NCBI GenBank assembly: GCA_019925095.2
Contig: CM034398.1
Coordinates: 6,587,001 to 6,651,000, forward strand
Direction: 5' to 3'
Length of the DNA stretch: 64,000 bases
DNA from: Dendrolimus kikuchii
Taxonomy: Eukaryota > Arthropoda > Insecta > Lepidoptera > Lasiocampidae
Below are positions 44,993-56,091 of this stretch, piece after piece. The position numbers were made by a program, and so were the translations under genes. The number at the start of each line of letters is the position of its first letter. The first letter of the stretch is position 1. Under the pieces are notes generated by a model, which made no database searches, had not been told where the DNA came from, and saw only the letters and a program-made list of their open reading frames with translations.

Positions 44993-45440
44993 ACTCTGGC
45001 TATCGCTGCGTGTCCTACACTATCCCCTACTTGTCATCGAGCCATGGCCTATGCATATGTATTTAAAAATCATAAATCATTTTCACAGGATGTTAGCATT
45101 ATTATAGGTGTGTTCCGGCACGATTTAAAATTATATACAGAAATACGTGCAATAAAACTTTTTTGTACAGATAACTGTACTGCGCAAAGTTTAATAGTTT
45201 GCTGACAGTTATAAAATATGTTTATGTCTGTTTGGCGTTTTTTGTGAATAGATAGGTATTGTCGACTGTGGCAAGCAATGTGCTGTGATTGGTTGACAAC
45301 GATACAAGTATTGTTCTAACGTAATGTTAGTGTGACTGTGGTCAAACGAGTCTTGTTTATAGCGTTAAAAATAATGCTGTTAATGATTAGCTACGCTACG
45401 ATTAGTGTATATACAATAGTGTTAACGTTTTTAACAAGTA

Positions 45441-45535
45441 ATGACAATGTCGTTTCCCAAAAGCGTATTAAACCCATTGCTACATCTGCGTGAAACTGTC
45501 ACCAACACTAACATTATCCCAGATGGAGAGAGGAC
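45441..45535 (+). CDS. Candidate first coding exon, unknown gene
   Basis: After an in-frame stop (45432-45434) an ATG at 45441, with a second in-frame ATG at 45447, opens a frame giving MTMSFPKSVLNPLLHLRETV followed by TNTNIIPDGERT. It then meets GAGAGGAC|GTAAGT, a consensus splice donor (45536-45541). The codons look like normal coding sequence rather than AT-rich noise and the upstream 300 bp are not repetitive to my eye; GTGATTGGTTGACA upstream is an inverted CCAAT box. The exon ends in phase 2. I do not recognise the protein. The next exon is not found: the tempting acceptor at 45648-45649 lies at the edge of a dispersed repeat, and the terminal exon at 49407 needs phase 0. A chance frame cannot be excluded. 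Confidence 0.35.
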
Positions 45536-45659
45536 GTAAGTCTGTTTATGGCGAAATACTGGTCACAAATGAAGTCAACAGACAATTTAAAAATAAAATG
45601 ATTTAAGAATGAAATGAAATTTGTAACAAACACTTTTTATTAGTTACAGTAGATTTTGG

Positions 45660-45960
45660 CGTGAACTAAAAGGGGACATTTTGTGCTGTGCAGTTTTATT
45701 TTCTAAAAATTTGTAAAATTGCTCTAAAACGAACAATAGGACATTAATAATTTTTGAGTAGTAATTGTGTGTTTTTATGACAAATGTAAATTGTATAGTA
45801 AAATGTGGCCTTTCGAGTTTTCGCAAGAATTCTATTGAATGGCGTCAGTCAGTAGCCTACAACTCAACTGCGCTACCTATACGAAGACTTAAACATCAGA
45901 ATTGGTGGTATGGACAAGATTCCTTTGCCTTCTTTTGTGGTGAATTCTATTACAAAATAG
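45660..45960 (-). repeat. Dispersed repeat, inverted copy of 11738-12020
   Basis: TGCAGTTTTATTTTCTAAAA, TAATTTTTGAGTAGTAATTG, TTTCGAGTTTTCGC, TTGAATGGCGTCAGT, ATACGAAGACT and GGTGGTATGGACAAGATTCC match the reverse complement of the 11.7-12.0 kb repeat. The 86-codon frame at 45765-46025 falls in it and is therefore not a gene. Confidence 0.6.
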
Positions 45961-46016
45961 ATATCTACCTATCTAGACTTCTTCTTCTTTGTTCAATAAT
46001 GGCTTGGCACGGTTTA

Positions 46017-46298
46017 GGTAGATAGACAACACTTTATTGTACACCAAAACATAGATAAACAGAAATAGAAAAATACACGAGATAGGTATAACGGGCGGCC
46101 CTATCTTTAAAAAGCGATCTCTTCCAGGTGATCCTTGGCAGGGATTAATGGATTTTTAATACTGACGGTGGTGCAGTTTATAAATAATGATAAATGATGA
46201 GTATACATAATATATATAAATACAAAAAGACTATAAATATATATACATATGTATATACACATACTTATACACACACGTATATATACATACGACAATAC

Positions 46299-46333
<35 letters not shown>

Positions 46334-46540
46334 ATAGTGTTAGTAATTATTATACACTATAGAGAAGTAATGCTTCTGAACCTGATTTCTAAAACACTGT
46401 AAGGATTTGGTTTGTCTTATAGCAATAGGTAGCTTATTCCAAAGACGCACAGCCTGGACGGTAAAAGAGTTATTGTAAAAACAAGACGTATGTACAGGTG
46501 CGTTTATTCTGTATTTAGTCAGGGGCGTAAATTGTGGGAG
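46017..46540 (-). pseudogene. CR1/Jockey-like LINE: RT C-terminus and 3' UTR
   Basis: On the minus strand 46540-46340 reads LPQFTPLTKYRINAPVHTSC, FYNNSFTVQAVRLWNKLP, AIRQTKSLQCFRNQVQKHYF and a TAA at 46342-46340, about 65 codons with no internal stop. This is the C-terminal end of a CR1/Jockey-type reverse transcriptase (NSFTVQAVRLWN.LP signature). A TAG sits at 46543-46541 just before it. The 3' UTR contains an (AT)n tract (46311-46333), then in reverse the GGAAGAGATCGC hairpin module, and ends with CAATAAAGTGTTGTC at about 46020. It is the best preserved coding end of the family whose orphan tails are scattered in the window. Confidence 0.85.
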
Positions 46541-46559
46541 CTACTACGTACAGAAATAT

Positions 46560-47060
46560 GTACTACTCCATTGCTCAGTTACAGTACCGCTCCCGCTTGC
46601 GCTCCTTCCATACGCACACGCAAAGCTTTATTATCCCGACGTAGTGCTTTTTGTATCGTTTTTGAGTTGAATTTTACGATCGGCTTTTGTGAGAGAGGCC
46701 GCCTGCCGCGAGCTCCGTCGTGAGAGGTGTTAAACAGACTCAGATGTAAGAAGATAATCTGAATTGTTATAACGATTTAATAAATTGCTCGTGAAAAATA
46801 ATTAAGATAATGAAGTCGGTTTAACGATTTGTTAAGATTGTCGACGATATTAATGATGTGCCCAATAATGATGTTCATTGTTGTTATTGATTTCCTTGTT
46901 AAAATAGGACCGTTATCGTGAAGAGTAATTTTCGATGTAACAGTATCTGTGTGGGTTGTTTTGTTTTTTTCCCAACTTTATTTCATATAAAGTGCAATAA
47001 TTAAATGATATAAAGGTAGTCTAGTTTAGATATATTACCTAAGACATTAGTTTACGTGTA
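46560..47060. other. No gene recognised; GC-richer start
   Basis: 46590-46735 is GC-richer (CCGCCTGCCGCGAGCTCCGT) and part of a 77-codon frame (46490-46723) without recognisable domains; the rest is AT-rich. A host 5' exon or promoter is possible but unsupported. Confidence 0.3.
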
Positions 47061-47074
47061 ATTTTTTATTTTTT

Positions 47075-47385
47075 ATTGCAGGAGTGCAGCAGACAGGTAG
47101 ACGGCCCTCTTGATAGAAAGCGGTTACCATCGCCTATGGACATTTGCAACACCAAAGGTGCTACACATGCGCTGCTGCTCTCCAAAGGGAGACTGGAACC
47201 TGGTTGCTAATGCCAGAACACAACTCAAGGTTGTTATGGCGATATACTCTAGACCAGGGGTGGTAGCCGTTCAGTCGGGCAAATGCCCTATCACCTGGCT
47301 GTGGGTTGTTTTGTCGCCTCTTACGACCGCCTGCCCGGCCGCAGGAAATTGCATTCTTTCTCCGTTCCTGCATGGATAAATATAA
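47075..47385 (-). mobile_element. A-tailed SINE, full-length copy
   Basis: TTTTTTATTGCAGGAGTGCA at the 3' side, AAGCGGTTACCATCGCCTAT, GGACATTTGCAACACC, TTGTTATGGCGATATACTCT, GTGGGTTGTTTTGTCGCCTC and CATTCTTTCTCCGTTCCTGC at the 5' end. The 64-89 codon frames over it are shadows of the repeat. Confidence 0.8.
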
Positions 47386-47399
47386 ATTTTCCAACCTGA

Positions 47400-47840
47400 A
47401 ATATTTATTATTCTTTTTTAAATATCATTTTAAATACTTTGTGTATCTGGCTAAACACCAATTAGTGTTTAGTCTGACTAAACACAGATTACCTATCTAG
47501 TAATGATATTCAAGTTTTAAAATATTCTTGAGGTTTGCCTCAACTAAAGTTATGATCTAAAGTGGAACCCATATAACATAGATCTCCATCAAATTGTACG
47601 CTTTTAATTGTCGCCAATGGAGTTAGCTCGAAAACATTTCACTAAATAATTAGAAATTCATTAAAAACAATTCTTATTAAAACAAACCAATATCTCACTC
47701 ACATATTGTTCCTTTTTAATCAATTTTATTATAAGTTTTAAGCTAGTACTGAAGAAATTTATAAACAATTGAATACAATAAAAGAAAACTTAATATTATT
47801 TGTGTAGATATCTTCCCTCATGACCATTGGATCATATACA
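47400..47840. other. AT-rich stretch, nothing recognised
   Basis: ACACCAATTAGTGTTTAGTC and the following inverted ACTAAACAC form a small imperfect hairpin at about 47454-47485. Nothing else noted. Confidence 0.35.
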
Positions 47841-47844
47841 AAAG

Positions 47845-48005
47845 CATGGATTGTGTTCCGGTAACAGTGACCAGGTTTCAGTTCCCCTACGTGGCTGGCA
47901 GCACATTGGTAGCACTTTTGAATTTACAAATGTCCATACGTGACGATAACCACCTTCCATCGGTTTGGCCGTCAGTATGTCTGCTATACACTAGCAATAA
48001 AAAAT
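47845..48005 (+). mobile_element. A-tailed SINE, 5'-truncated copy
   Basis: GGATTGTGTTCCGGTAACAG, TGACCAGGTTTCAG, GCAGCACATTGGTAGCAC, ATGTCCATACGTGACGATAA, CCACCTTCCATCGG and TAGCAATAAAAAATG. Confidence 0.7.
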
Positions 48006-48385
48006 GTTCTAAAAAGTATCACGTTTAAAGTATGTATGTGAATATTACGTATTATCATATGTAAATATGTTTTTTTATTTATCAATTTCAATTTTATACC
48101 ACACAGTCATCGATGTAGCAATATTATTGCTACATTAATGCATACAGTAGTAATAAGGCACCACTTAAGCATATGCAGTTTGCGTGTGATACAACAGACT
48201 TTCGAGGAGAAAACTAAGACGTATTTTTTGTAGATATAAATATGCGCAAACGCACCTGGACATACGCACATCCATATATATTACATACATATAACATATA
48301 TACACATTTACATATTTCATACACATATATACTATTATAATGTGAATCATAGGTTGGTTAACTAACTACATCTATATAATTTTAA

Positions 48386-48830
48386 CTAGGATATGCCCGC
48401 GACATCGTCCACGCTTTACTTGAAATTCCCGCGGTATTCCCGGGACACAAAATATCGCAGCATTTAAGAATAGAATGTAAGATATATAGTTTTAGTGGAC
48501 ACTGAGTTGGAATAAGCTAATTTTTATGCAACCGAACAACTTCAAATCACTCCCGGGAAAATTTCCGCAACATTCCCAGGATAAAAAGTAGCGCAGATTT
48601 TAAGTCTAAGAATTTGCTGTTGAAACCCGCATTGAAATCGGCCCAGTAGTTTTCACATGAATCCTGAACAAACAGACAAACCTACAAAAGACAAGAATAA
48701 AAAAAAATTGCATCGTGTTCTCCGTCGTTTATATAGTCAACTATTCCCGTTGTTTCTTTTTTGAAATAGCTTTAATATACAAACACGGCATGTTTAGAAT
48801 TTTATAATATTATTGATTATTCTAAAGTAC
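48386..48830 (-). mobile_element. Helitron-like element, reverse orientation
   Basis: Reversed 3' end CTAGGATATGCCCGCGAC at 48386, then CGTCCACGCTTTACTTGAAA, TTCCCGCGGTATTCCCGGGA, TTCCCAGGATAAAAAGTAGC, CAGTAGTTTTCACATGAATC, and at the 5' side ATTGCATCGTGTTCTCCGTC and ACACGGCATGTTTAGAATTT. The longest copy of the family also seen at 30998, 31988, 35158 and 36010. Confidence 0.65.
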
Positions 48831-48834
48831 TTTT

Positions 48835-49400
48835 AAACATGATGACTATAGGACATGTTTTTCTGAAACAAAATATAAATTAAAAAAATGGTTGAACCGT
48901 GGGTGAAATCCAATTATATTATAGAGGTTTCAAATATGAATCGGTTTTACATAAACGAATGACTCTCATAGATTTTCACAATGATAAAGGCATAGAAAAA
49001 TAACACGCTATCTATCATAATATTATAAAATCGGCTAAGTGCCTGTCAGTTTACGGACTATAAGAGGTTCCGTAGAGCGGATAAGAGGCCTGTAACGGAT
49101 ACAACGTTCAATTGTGCAAGGGAGAATGAAACAAGGTTTTTGAGGGTTTGAAAGTTAGCCGTTGAGTGCTTTGAGAGAGTCGAATGCAGGGCACGTATAG
49201 CACGGTCGATAGTCGCGGGCAACTGGTTCGGGCCAATCCCGAGTGAAGTTAATGTACATTCGCTTACTCTCTAGGCAATTAATTTGCTATTATTTATTAA
49301 CAAAACACACAGGTAAATACAAAAATGTTTTACATTTTATATACGTATATTTAAATTATACATTTATATTATTTGTATTTAATTTTCTAATTTATTTATA
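48835..49400. other. Non-repetitive AT-rich sequence, possible intron
   Basis: No repeat family recognised. It ends in an AT/pyrimidine-rich stretch and TATTACAG, the acceptor of the candidate exon at 49407. Confidence 0.35.
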
Positions 49401-49406
49401 TTACAG

Positions 49407-49583
49407 GTAACACTGAGCGGGCCGTTCATCCATCGAATTATATCGTCAACAGGGCCATTATTCTCGATATTAGGTTACGAAACCACAAAAGCAGTATTTA
49501 ATCCAAGTTTAGTTGAAAGATTTTTTAAGCGTCTGGTAGAGCTTAAAAAAATAGTTAAATGGAAAGATTTATTTTTTAAATAA
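49407..49583 (+). CDS. Candidate terminal coding exon, unknown gene
   Basis: Follows the acceptor-like TTTATATTACAG (AG at 49405-49406). In phase 0 it gives 58 codons and a TAA: VTLSGPFIHRIISSTGPLFS, ILGYETTKAVFNPSLVERFF, then KRLVELKKIVKWKDLFFK. One hydrophobic stretch (IISSTGPLFSILG) is followed by a basic tail. The R...(hydrophobic)...GYE..K pattern loosely recalls the last transmembrane helix of mitochondrial carrier proteins (SLC25), but the usual spacing and Pro are not there, so I do not claim it. It has no ATG, as expected for an internal or terminal exon. If it belongs with the exon at 45441, at least one phase-changing exon is missing. A 58-codon open stretch can occur by chance, hence the modest confidence. 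Confidence 0.35.
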   Translation, partial: VTLSGPFIHRIISSTGPLFSILGYETTKAVFNPSLVERFFKRLVELKKIVKWKDLFFK

Positions 49584-49596
49584 TCGGCAGACTTGA

Positions 49597-49652
49597 ACGA
49601 ATCGGCAAATTTGAATAGGATTAATGAATCTTATTCAAATTTGTCGATTCGT
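49597..49652. repeat. Perfect-looking hairpin, 23-bp stem
   Basis: ACGAATCGGCAAATTTGAAT pairs with ATTCAAATTTGTCGATTCGT around a loop of about 10 nt, with two mismatches in 23 pairs. It starts 13 nt after the stop of the candidate exon, so it would lie in a 3' UTR; it could also be a tiny MITE. Confidence 0.7.
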
Positions 49653-49737
49653 TAATATTTCATATGAAATATTATCGATTAAATGCAATTTTTAAGGTTT
49701 TTATAGGTAGATGACAAAAACGGTGCCGACCCGCACC

Positions 49738-49853
49738 TATGGCCGGTTCCTATATTTTACTGAACGTTCATTTGCCTTACTATCGATTAAATTTGATATG
49801 ATAGTAAGACAAGTGAATGAATAGTAAGATGTAGGAGCCGGTCACTAGTCGGT
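49738..49853. mobile_element. Palindromic MITE of the CCGGTT family, complete
   Basis: The left arm TGGCCGGTTCCTATATTTTA, CATTTGCCTTACTATCGAT pairs with the right arm GATAGTAAGACAAGTGAATG, AATAGTAAGATGTAGGAGCC and GGTCA. Arms are about 50 bp. This is the cleanest single copy of the family. Confidence 0.75.
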
Positions 49854-50464
49854 TTATTTTTGATATTTTTTTTAATTAATATTTTTTTGTTTCCATAACG
49901 TTTTAATGTATATGGATAAAGTTAATAATTACGTAGAACAAAAAAACAAAAGTAAAACTGAATAAATAAAAAAGATACTTAAAAATTATACATAAAAATT
50001 GCTCCTGACTTCAACTCACCAGGAAAGTTCCTAAAATCCTGAGGAATATAATTATAATCGGTTAATCCCTAGTACCTCAACATATCAATACACAAACACA
50101 CATCTCTACATTAAATATTAGTATATATTTTCACGGCATATCCAATGAAATGCTTTGATAATTCAAGAGTTTAATCCGACTGGTCGATCTGTAAGAGCTA
50201 ATCGGTCCGTTTGTCCGAATCAATAAGGCGCGATCGACTCTTGCGCACCTTTTTGATCACAAATCATTACACTTTATTGTGATGCTTCTATCCGAAACCT
50301 CATTGTTATTTTTTATATCATTGGAAATATTTACTGAGAAACATTCTAGTTCACATTTGATTAAAAATAACGTATTGCGTATGTTTAATTCTAGATTCTA
50401 TTGTAGATACGAATATGAAACTAGAGTTTCAGAGAAAAAGAGAGAGCGGCTACGTCGCGTGTAA

Positions 50465-51115
50465 AAACCTAGAAAGTAGCTATATTTTACTTACATAAAA
50501 ACTTAATTAGGTTTTTTATATGCATAAACCTTTAGAGAAAAAATATCTAACTGATGGTGAAAATGAAAATCATTCAAATTCAAAAGTTATTAGTCAAAAT
50601 AAGTTCCACTGGAGAACACTTTTTGAAGGTCATACATATAAGTTAAAATTTAATTTTACTTCCTATTCTATGTACATCGCTTCGCAACGTGTTATTGCTG
50701 TTAAGGAGAAGAAGCAGCAAGAAACTCCCCAGCAACACGCCTACCTAAGAATTGTTTTTTTTTTGTATTTCTTATTCTATTTATATCTAAAGTTCTTTTT
50801 TTTATAAGTTTTATACAGAAGTATGTTACAGAATTACTTTTCGAAGAATTAAGGAAGTTGTAGCAAACACTGCATGCTCAGTGAGACAAAGACACAGTCA
50901 GAGGAAAGAAGAATATTATTATTGTTATAATAATGACGGGACGTACTAAAAGTTTGTACTGCAATATATCTCCATAAATTCCTTACATGTTTGGAAAAAT
51001 TCAAACGTTATACAGACAATTGTATAAGAGGCTGGAGCAAGCATTTAGGAGGATTTAGAGAGATACAAACAGACGTGGCAAGCGGCTTTGTTTTATACCT
51101 ACTATGTAAAGAAGA
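50465..51115 (+). repeat. Dispersed repeat, partner of 33595-33820
   Basis: AAAACTTAATTAGGTTTTTT, ATATCTAACTGATGGTGAAA and, after about 480 bp more, ATACAAACAGACGTGGCAAG match the shorter copy in order. The 95-codon frame at 50520-50807 lies in the extra segment and is not recognised. Confidence 0.45.
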
Positions 51116-51261
51116 TAAAGAAGTACGAATATCTTGTGTAAAGTAAGAGGACTGAAAAATTGATTAGAAACAAACTCGAAAATATTTATAAATCTATAGG
51201 TTAATAATATTTTTTAAGTGATTCGTTGCATCTAATGCTCGGACTTCACCTGCTATAATAC

Positions 51262-51417
51262 ATACATACATACATAACTTCACGCCAGTTCCCTTGCGGG
51301 GTAGGCACGAACAACAGAGCGCCATTTAGGCTTATTCTTACACACCTCACTTGCTTCTTTGACATTCATAACTCTTGTCATGCACGCGTGTCTGTTCTTA
51401 AGGCTCCTGACATCAAC
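51262..51417 (-). pseudogene. RTE-like LINE 3' end, 5'-truncated
   Basis: CATACATA tail, then AACTTCACGCCAGTTCCCTT and GCGGGGTAGGCACGAACAAC, reversed end of the ORF finishing YPARELA as at 8205. It stops at CTCCTGACATCA. Confidence 0.8.
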
Positions 51418-51439
51418 CTGCGATAATGTTATAGTTATT

Positions 51440-52045
51440 GACTGTGCCCAAATGCAGACGACATTTAGCCTCAGTAGTAACGCTGTGGGCTTTCAGTATA
51501 CGTTGTCGGCATACTGCTGATAATCTCTGGTGATCTCCATGCTAATAGTTAGGCAAAAGAACTGCTAATAAGGTATAGAAACCCGCCCGGAAGAAATGTC
51601 ACGAGTATTCTCAATCTTCCGCAGCTAGTATGGTCACAAGCGGTGGCTTTCTTCTGCGATGACCTCATGTCGTGGAAGGAGGCGGTCGAAAGGCAGGGAT
51701 AGGAGGATGGAAGAGCGAAATCCAGATGAATAGAGCGTCGAAGGCGTCGCTACTTTTATCTCCTCTATGACGTATTAGGACCGGAGGTGGTTGGGGGACC
51801 TATCGGTGAACCATACCTACGTGGGATACTCTGGTCCCAGGGGCAACCAATTGTACGAGTTGCGTTGAGGTGTCGCGGCGAACTGCTTAGTACTGGGTAC
51901 TATGGCCGCCAGCATCTCACAACTTCTTCCTAATGAAAGTGTATGCAGTGCAGGCCCCAAAAGCCTCGCATACCCCTCGTAGAACTTTCCCTGGGTGCGA
52001 AGGTATGCGTAAATGCATTCCCCCAGCGACATAAAAAAGCTAGTA
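51440..52045. repeat. GC-richer remnant, probably retroelement-derived
   Basis: A moderately GC-rich segment next to the LINE fragment. The 71-codon minus frame 51817-52032 includes ECIYAYLRTQGKFYEGYARL, which looks protein-like but is not recognised; plus-strand frames contain several stops. Confidence 0.3.
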
Positions 52046-52504
52046 TAGTCAAGAGAAGTGGATGTCCGTCGACTCTACTGAACCCTTTTGGTTTTGTAAT
52101 GTAAAAATTTCACATTTAATAAACATACAACACTGTATCGTGTGTAATGTTGCAAAGGTGCATACTACACTAAAACTGTTAAAATATTGCTCGTACATGA
52201 GTTTAATTTGTTTTAACGGGCTTAATACTTCGGATGCAATGTGATCGAGGCAGTTTAGGTATAAGTGACAGAAAGATACTTAGAGTCAATTGGTGACTTC
52301 TCAACTTTAATGAACATGAACTGAATTTTTCTTTTTCCTTTCTTGCTATTATAAAATTGAGAATGTTTAGGGTTCCGTAGCCATTTTGGCAAACACCCTT
52401 GTTGCGTACGCTTTTTCTATATAACTGTTTAGATATTATAATTTGGTGTTTGGTTGTCAATTAAAATTATATTCTGTGTTTGTCACGAAGTTAAAAATGC
52501 ATGT

Positions 52505-53145
52505 ATGGGGCCACCCACAAATTACGTCACATGATTTTCATAATTTTTTACTCTCCCCGTCCTTGTCATAGCTGGATACATTCGCGAGATTCTTCCCTCC
52601 CTTGTGTGATATCACAATATGGGAATTTTACATCAAGAAATTATTAAGTTAAAACAGTAGTTACGAAAGAAATTACATACACATACATGATGTATGCATG
52701 CACGCAAACTCCCACGCACGCACGCACACACATACGCACACTTTTTCACGTTTTCTTATAATTAGTATGTAGTTTGTTTTTCGCCATAGAGTGGAGCACT
52801 GGTGACCTGTAATACAGATCTGCACAGATCTACAATTGGCACCAGTCTCACACAACAGGTCCTATATCACCTGTAAATTGTTGTGTGAGAAAATAAAATA
52901 AAGTTTTCTTCTTCTTCTTTTTTTAATAATTTAAACACTATGCTTATTCAGATAGAGATGGAAATGTTTTGAAGTATTTCGTTAATAGTTCAAATTTTGT
53001 GTTTTAATTAAAGTTTAAATATGTTCGATTTTTAAATGTGACGTCACGAAATTTAGGTCCCCTCCCACCTCTTGCCACACAATGTCACAGTTCGTCGACC
53101 CCCTTCCCCATCCCCTTAACGTGTGACGTAATTTAATATTATTAC
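52505..53145 (+). repeat. CGTCAC-type dispersed repeats
   Basis: CCACCCACAAATTACGTCAC at 52512 and GTGACGTCACGAAATTTAGG at 53038, CCCCTCCCACCTCTTGC and CGTGTGACGTAATTTAATAT at about 53121. The block 52965-53075 matches 21660-22010, where a LINE interrupts it. Between them lies a CACG/CACA simple repeat (52700-52740). Confidence 0.5.
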
Positions 53146-53149
53146 CCAC

Positions 53150-55119
53150 AAAAACCTATCATTTCACGGGTAATAATTATGTTTTCCTCATGCCAGTCTG
53201 TCTGTCTTTGTATATAAGTCATAGTTTGTCATAAACTACTAGGCCTATATGGATAAATATGCCAGGAAGATGTAGTTTATATGGCACTATAATAATGTAG
53301 TAAAATCACAAAAATTAAAAAATATTACAGGTGGCAATCATAGTTAAAAGTGTGAGTTTTGAGTTTTAGTATTTTTTTCAATAAAACCTTGTATATAGGT
53401 ATTCATGTGGGTGCAAAGTTATTCAGATTTTGGAAAGTCATAACGACGTTGTTTAATGACTTTTTAATTTAAGTCAATAGATTGAGCAATATTAACTTAA
53501 AACACATAAAATTTACGTGTGTGACCCCTAGCCAATAACTTTTAAACTATGAAGTGGAAAATGCTGGAAAAAAATGGAATTTTACAGCTTAAGAATATTT
53601 TCAACAAAATACATAATGTCGGTGTCAGTGAAGGCAGGGACTTGCAACTACATTTTCTAGTGAAATAATTTTTTCCGTCAAACTATTTCATGAATTACTA
53701 TATAGTGTAGTTGGAACGAAGTTCCTTATCGCGCGTTGTGAAAGGGGGCTAGACGGAAAAAATTCTTACGAAAAGTTGTCACGACACTTTTTGCTATAGT
53801 AAGCTATCAACTTTAATGCAATGAAATAAAGTCTAAAATATCAATTAGTGTAATAATATACGCTGTTTTTGATACTATTTGTTTGTTTATGTATTTCTTT
53901 CTATACATAGGTTTTTGATAAAATTTCGATGGTTTTTTATTTTTTAAGGTAGTTTAGTATAAGATATATTAATTATCCATATTACGTTTCGTTTTTGTCT
54001 TTAATAATTGACTGTATTTTATGTTTACATACATGCATCTTACTTTTAAAATATCATTTTAGAAATAAGTTTTACCTACTATATGTAACAATAATCACGT
54101 GGAGCGCTGTAGTCCACGGGTAAGTTGCTGGTTATATAGTTAGGGACTGTATGAGAGAGATATGAACTAGACCCTTGCACTAGAAAGGCAGAAGCTCCAC
54201 CAACCTCCATCCGCCCTCTCCTGGCGCGATTCATGTTGCATACAGGAACAGCAAACGGCACTAAATTCCACTTTGGAGCGAACACTTTGTACAAAGTCTA
54301 AACATGGTAAATGTTCTTGGCACGGCTAGTAATTACAATGAATTGAGAGAATCCTATGCAAGACAAGGAAGTGCGAACGGCGTGGTGTTTCTCGTCAAAG
54401 CGTTGACAGCTAGTCACCAAAAAATGGCTGCCCCTACCCTGCTCTGTATTGGCCGTCGCCTTATTGTGTGCAGAAAAAGGGTATATGACAGCAAAATCGA
54501 TGGAGCGATGTTCTACCTACTTCATACTAGGCAAGGACTTCACGAAAAAAATAATTTCGCCAAAAAATTTAATTACAAGGTCCTGCGCTAATGCCGACGA
54601 TATGTGGTATTTTAGATAAAAATATTTTTTGAGCTTCATAGTTGTTACGCTAGTTTAAGAGATGAACGGTGGTTCTCTTATTACCTTTCAGGAGTAAGGT
54701 GTGCAAAAAACATTGACCTCAAAAAGAAAAGAAGCTCAAGTAAGGGTACAACAATAATGCGTTAGCAGTTAACATGTTGAATAATTAATTAAGTAATAAG
54801 TACGGAAATGCTCACCTGCTTAGTTATAAGCCGACAGGTTTCTATAATGCTGTGACGGAGTGTCGAACAATGTTTTATTATGTATAATGTCACTAAAACA
54901 AATTAATTTCATGTTTAATCAACGGCTTAAGACTTGTTATACGTCTGCTACGTGTTTAAGAAAGTAGTATAACCATGATTTTTATTCCAAAAGTTTTGCT
55001 AATTGTTATGATATTATTGCGTGTTAAGTGCATTCGCACTTCACACGGTGTGGGGATGATATCAAACATATACAATCTAATCTTGGGAAGTCAGGCAGAT
55101 TGACACATGTCATGGGACT

Positions 55120-55120
<1 letters not shown>
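53150..55120. other. 2 kb without a supported gene
   Basis: AT-rich to 54080. 54080-54560 is GC-richer and not obviously repetitive, with a 95-codon frame at 54304-54591 in which CAAAAAATGGCTGCC gives a good start context for MAAPTLLCIGRRLIVCRKRV; I do not recognise the product and cannot tell it from a chance frame. Confidence 0.35.

Positions 55121-55123
<3 letters not shown>

Positions 55124-55182
<59 letters not shown>
55124..55182. repeat. (AT)n microsatellite, ~29 units
   Basis: Uninterrupted AT dinucleotides. The 78-codon minus frame through it (a YIYI run) is not a gene. Confidence 0.95.
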
Positions 55183-55183
<1 letters not shown>

Positions 55184-55265
55184 CAAACTACAGATAGACG
55201 TAACACATTCACCACCTGTAAAGTTAAGTTACGGTTCAGAAGATGGTTTGTCGAGCGCATATCTA

Positions 55266-56012
55266 TCTATATATATAAAAATGAATCCCTATTTCCCTTG
55301 GTCACGTCATCACGCATGAACGGCTGGACCGATTTCGGTAATTCTTTTTTGTTGTGTTTGATATTGTCAGGAGAAGGTTCTTATGAAAGAAAAAAATAAG
55401 AAAATCGCGCGGAAAAAAATAAAATTTAAGAATACTTAACCACCAAATAAAATTATTTTTAATCTAACCTTAGCGCTTTGCACAATATAAATTCTTTTAA
55501 TGTAACCTTATGATGTTTTACATAGAATTGACAGAATGTGTGCTGCAAATATCGTCAAAGAGGATGTAAAAAAACTGAATATCGTTTAAAAAAGGATGCT
55601 TCGGTCGGAGTTATTTATTGATAAAATACATGTAAAATAATTAATTTAACTCTGTAATCGGGTTCCAATATTTAGGTGAAATTATTTTTGTGCGTTCAAG
55701 TGGGTCCCGGGATGGTATAGATTCAAATTTGAACCAGGTAGATGGCGCTGTAATCGGGTTCCAATATTTAGATGAAATTATTTTTGTGTGTATTCAAGTG
55801 GGTCCCGGGATGGTTAAGATTATAGATCTACCGGTAGGTAGCACCGCTAAAGTCTTCCTAAACGGTGGGACCTATTTTGATGATTTTTTTGTTTTTATTA
55901 AAGTGGATTCGACAATGGTTTAAATTAACTATTGGTCCCGGTAAATGTCGCTACAATCGGGATCTACATTTTTATTTTTAAGGGCAGGACAACGTCTGCC
56001 GGCTACAGCTAG
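55266..56012 (+). mobile_element. Helitron-like element with 96-bp tandem repeat
   Basis: TCTATATATATAAAAATGAA after A and GCCGGCTACAGCTAG before T. Contains GAACGGCTGGACCGATTT like the elements at 34213 and 34944. A 96-bp unit starting GTAATCGGGTTCCAATATTT is tandemly repeated (55654 and 55750), with a decayed third unit from about 55846. The frame 55690-55923 runs through the tandem repeat and is not a gene. Confidence 0.7.
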
Positions 56013-56091
56013 TATCCTATAAATTATAATATAATTGCCGTGTAATAATGTTACTATTGAAATGATGTCTAATATCTGTTTTTTTAACAGC

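Noticed and set aside
45650..45716. A possible second exon joined to 45441-45535 by a 114-nt intron (acceptor TTACAG), reading RFWRELKGDILCCAVLFSKN
   Set aside because: Most of the segment aligns with the dispersed repeat at 11738-12020 in reverse, so the frame is repeat-derived.
45765..46025. 86-codon frame with a protein-like NWWYGQDSFAFF stretch
   Set aside because: It lies in the same dispersed repeat and runs into a LINE 3' tail; the 11.7 kb copy does not keep the frame.
55024..55260. 78-codon frame with a YIYIYI run
   Set aside because: It is the translation of the (AT)n microsatellite.
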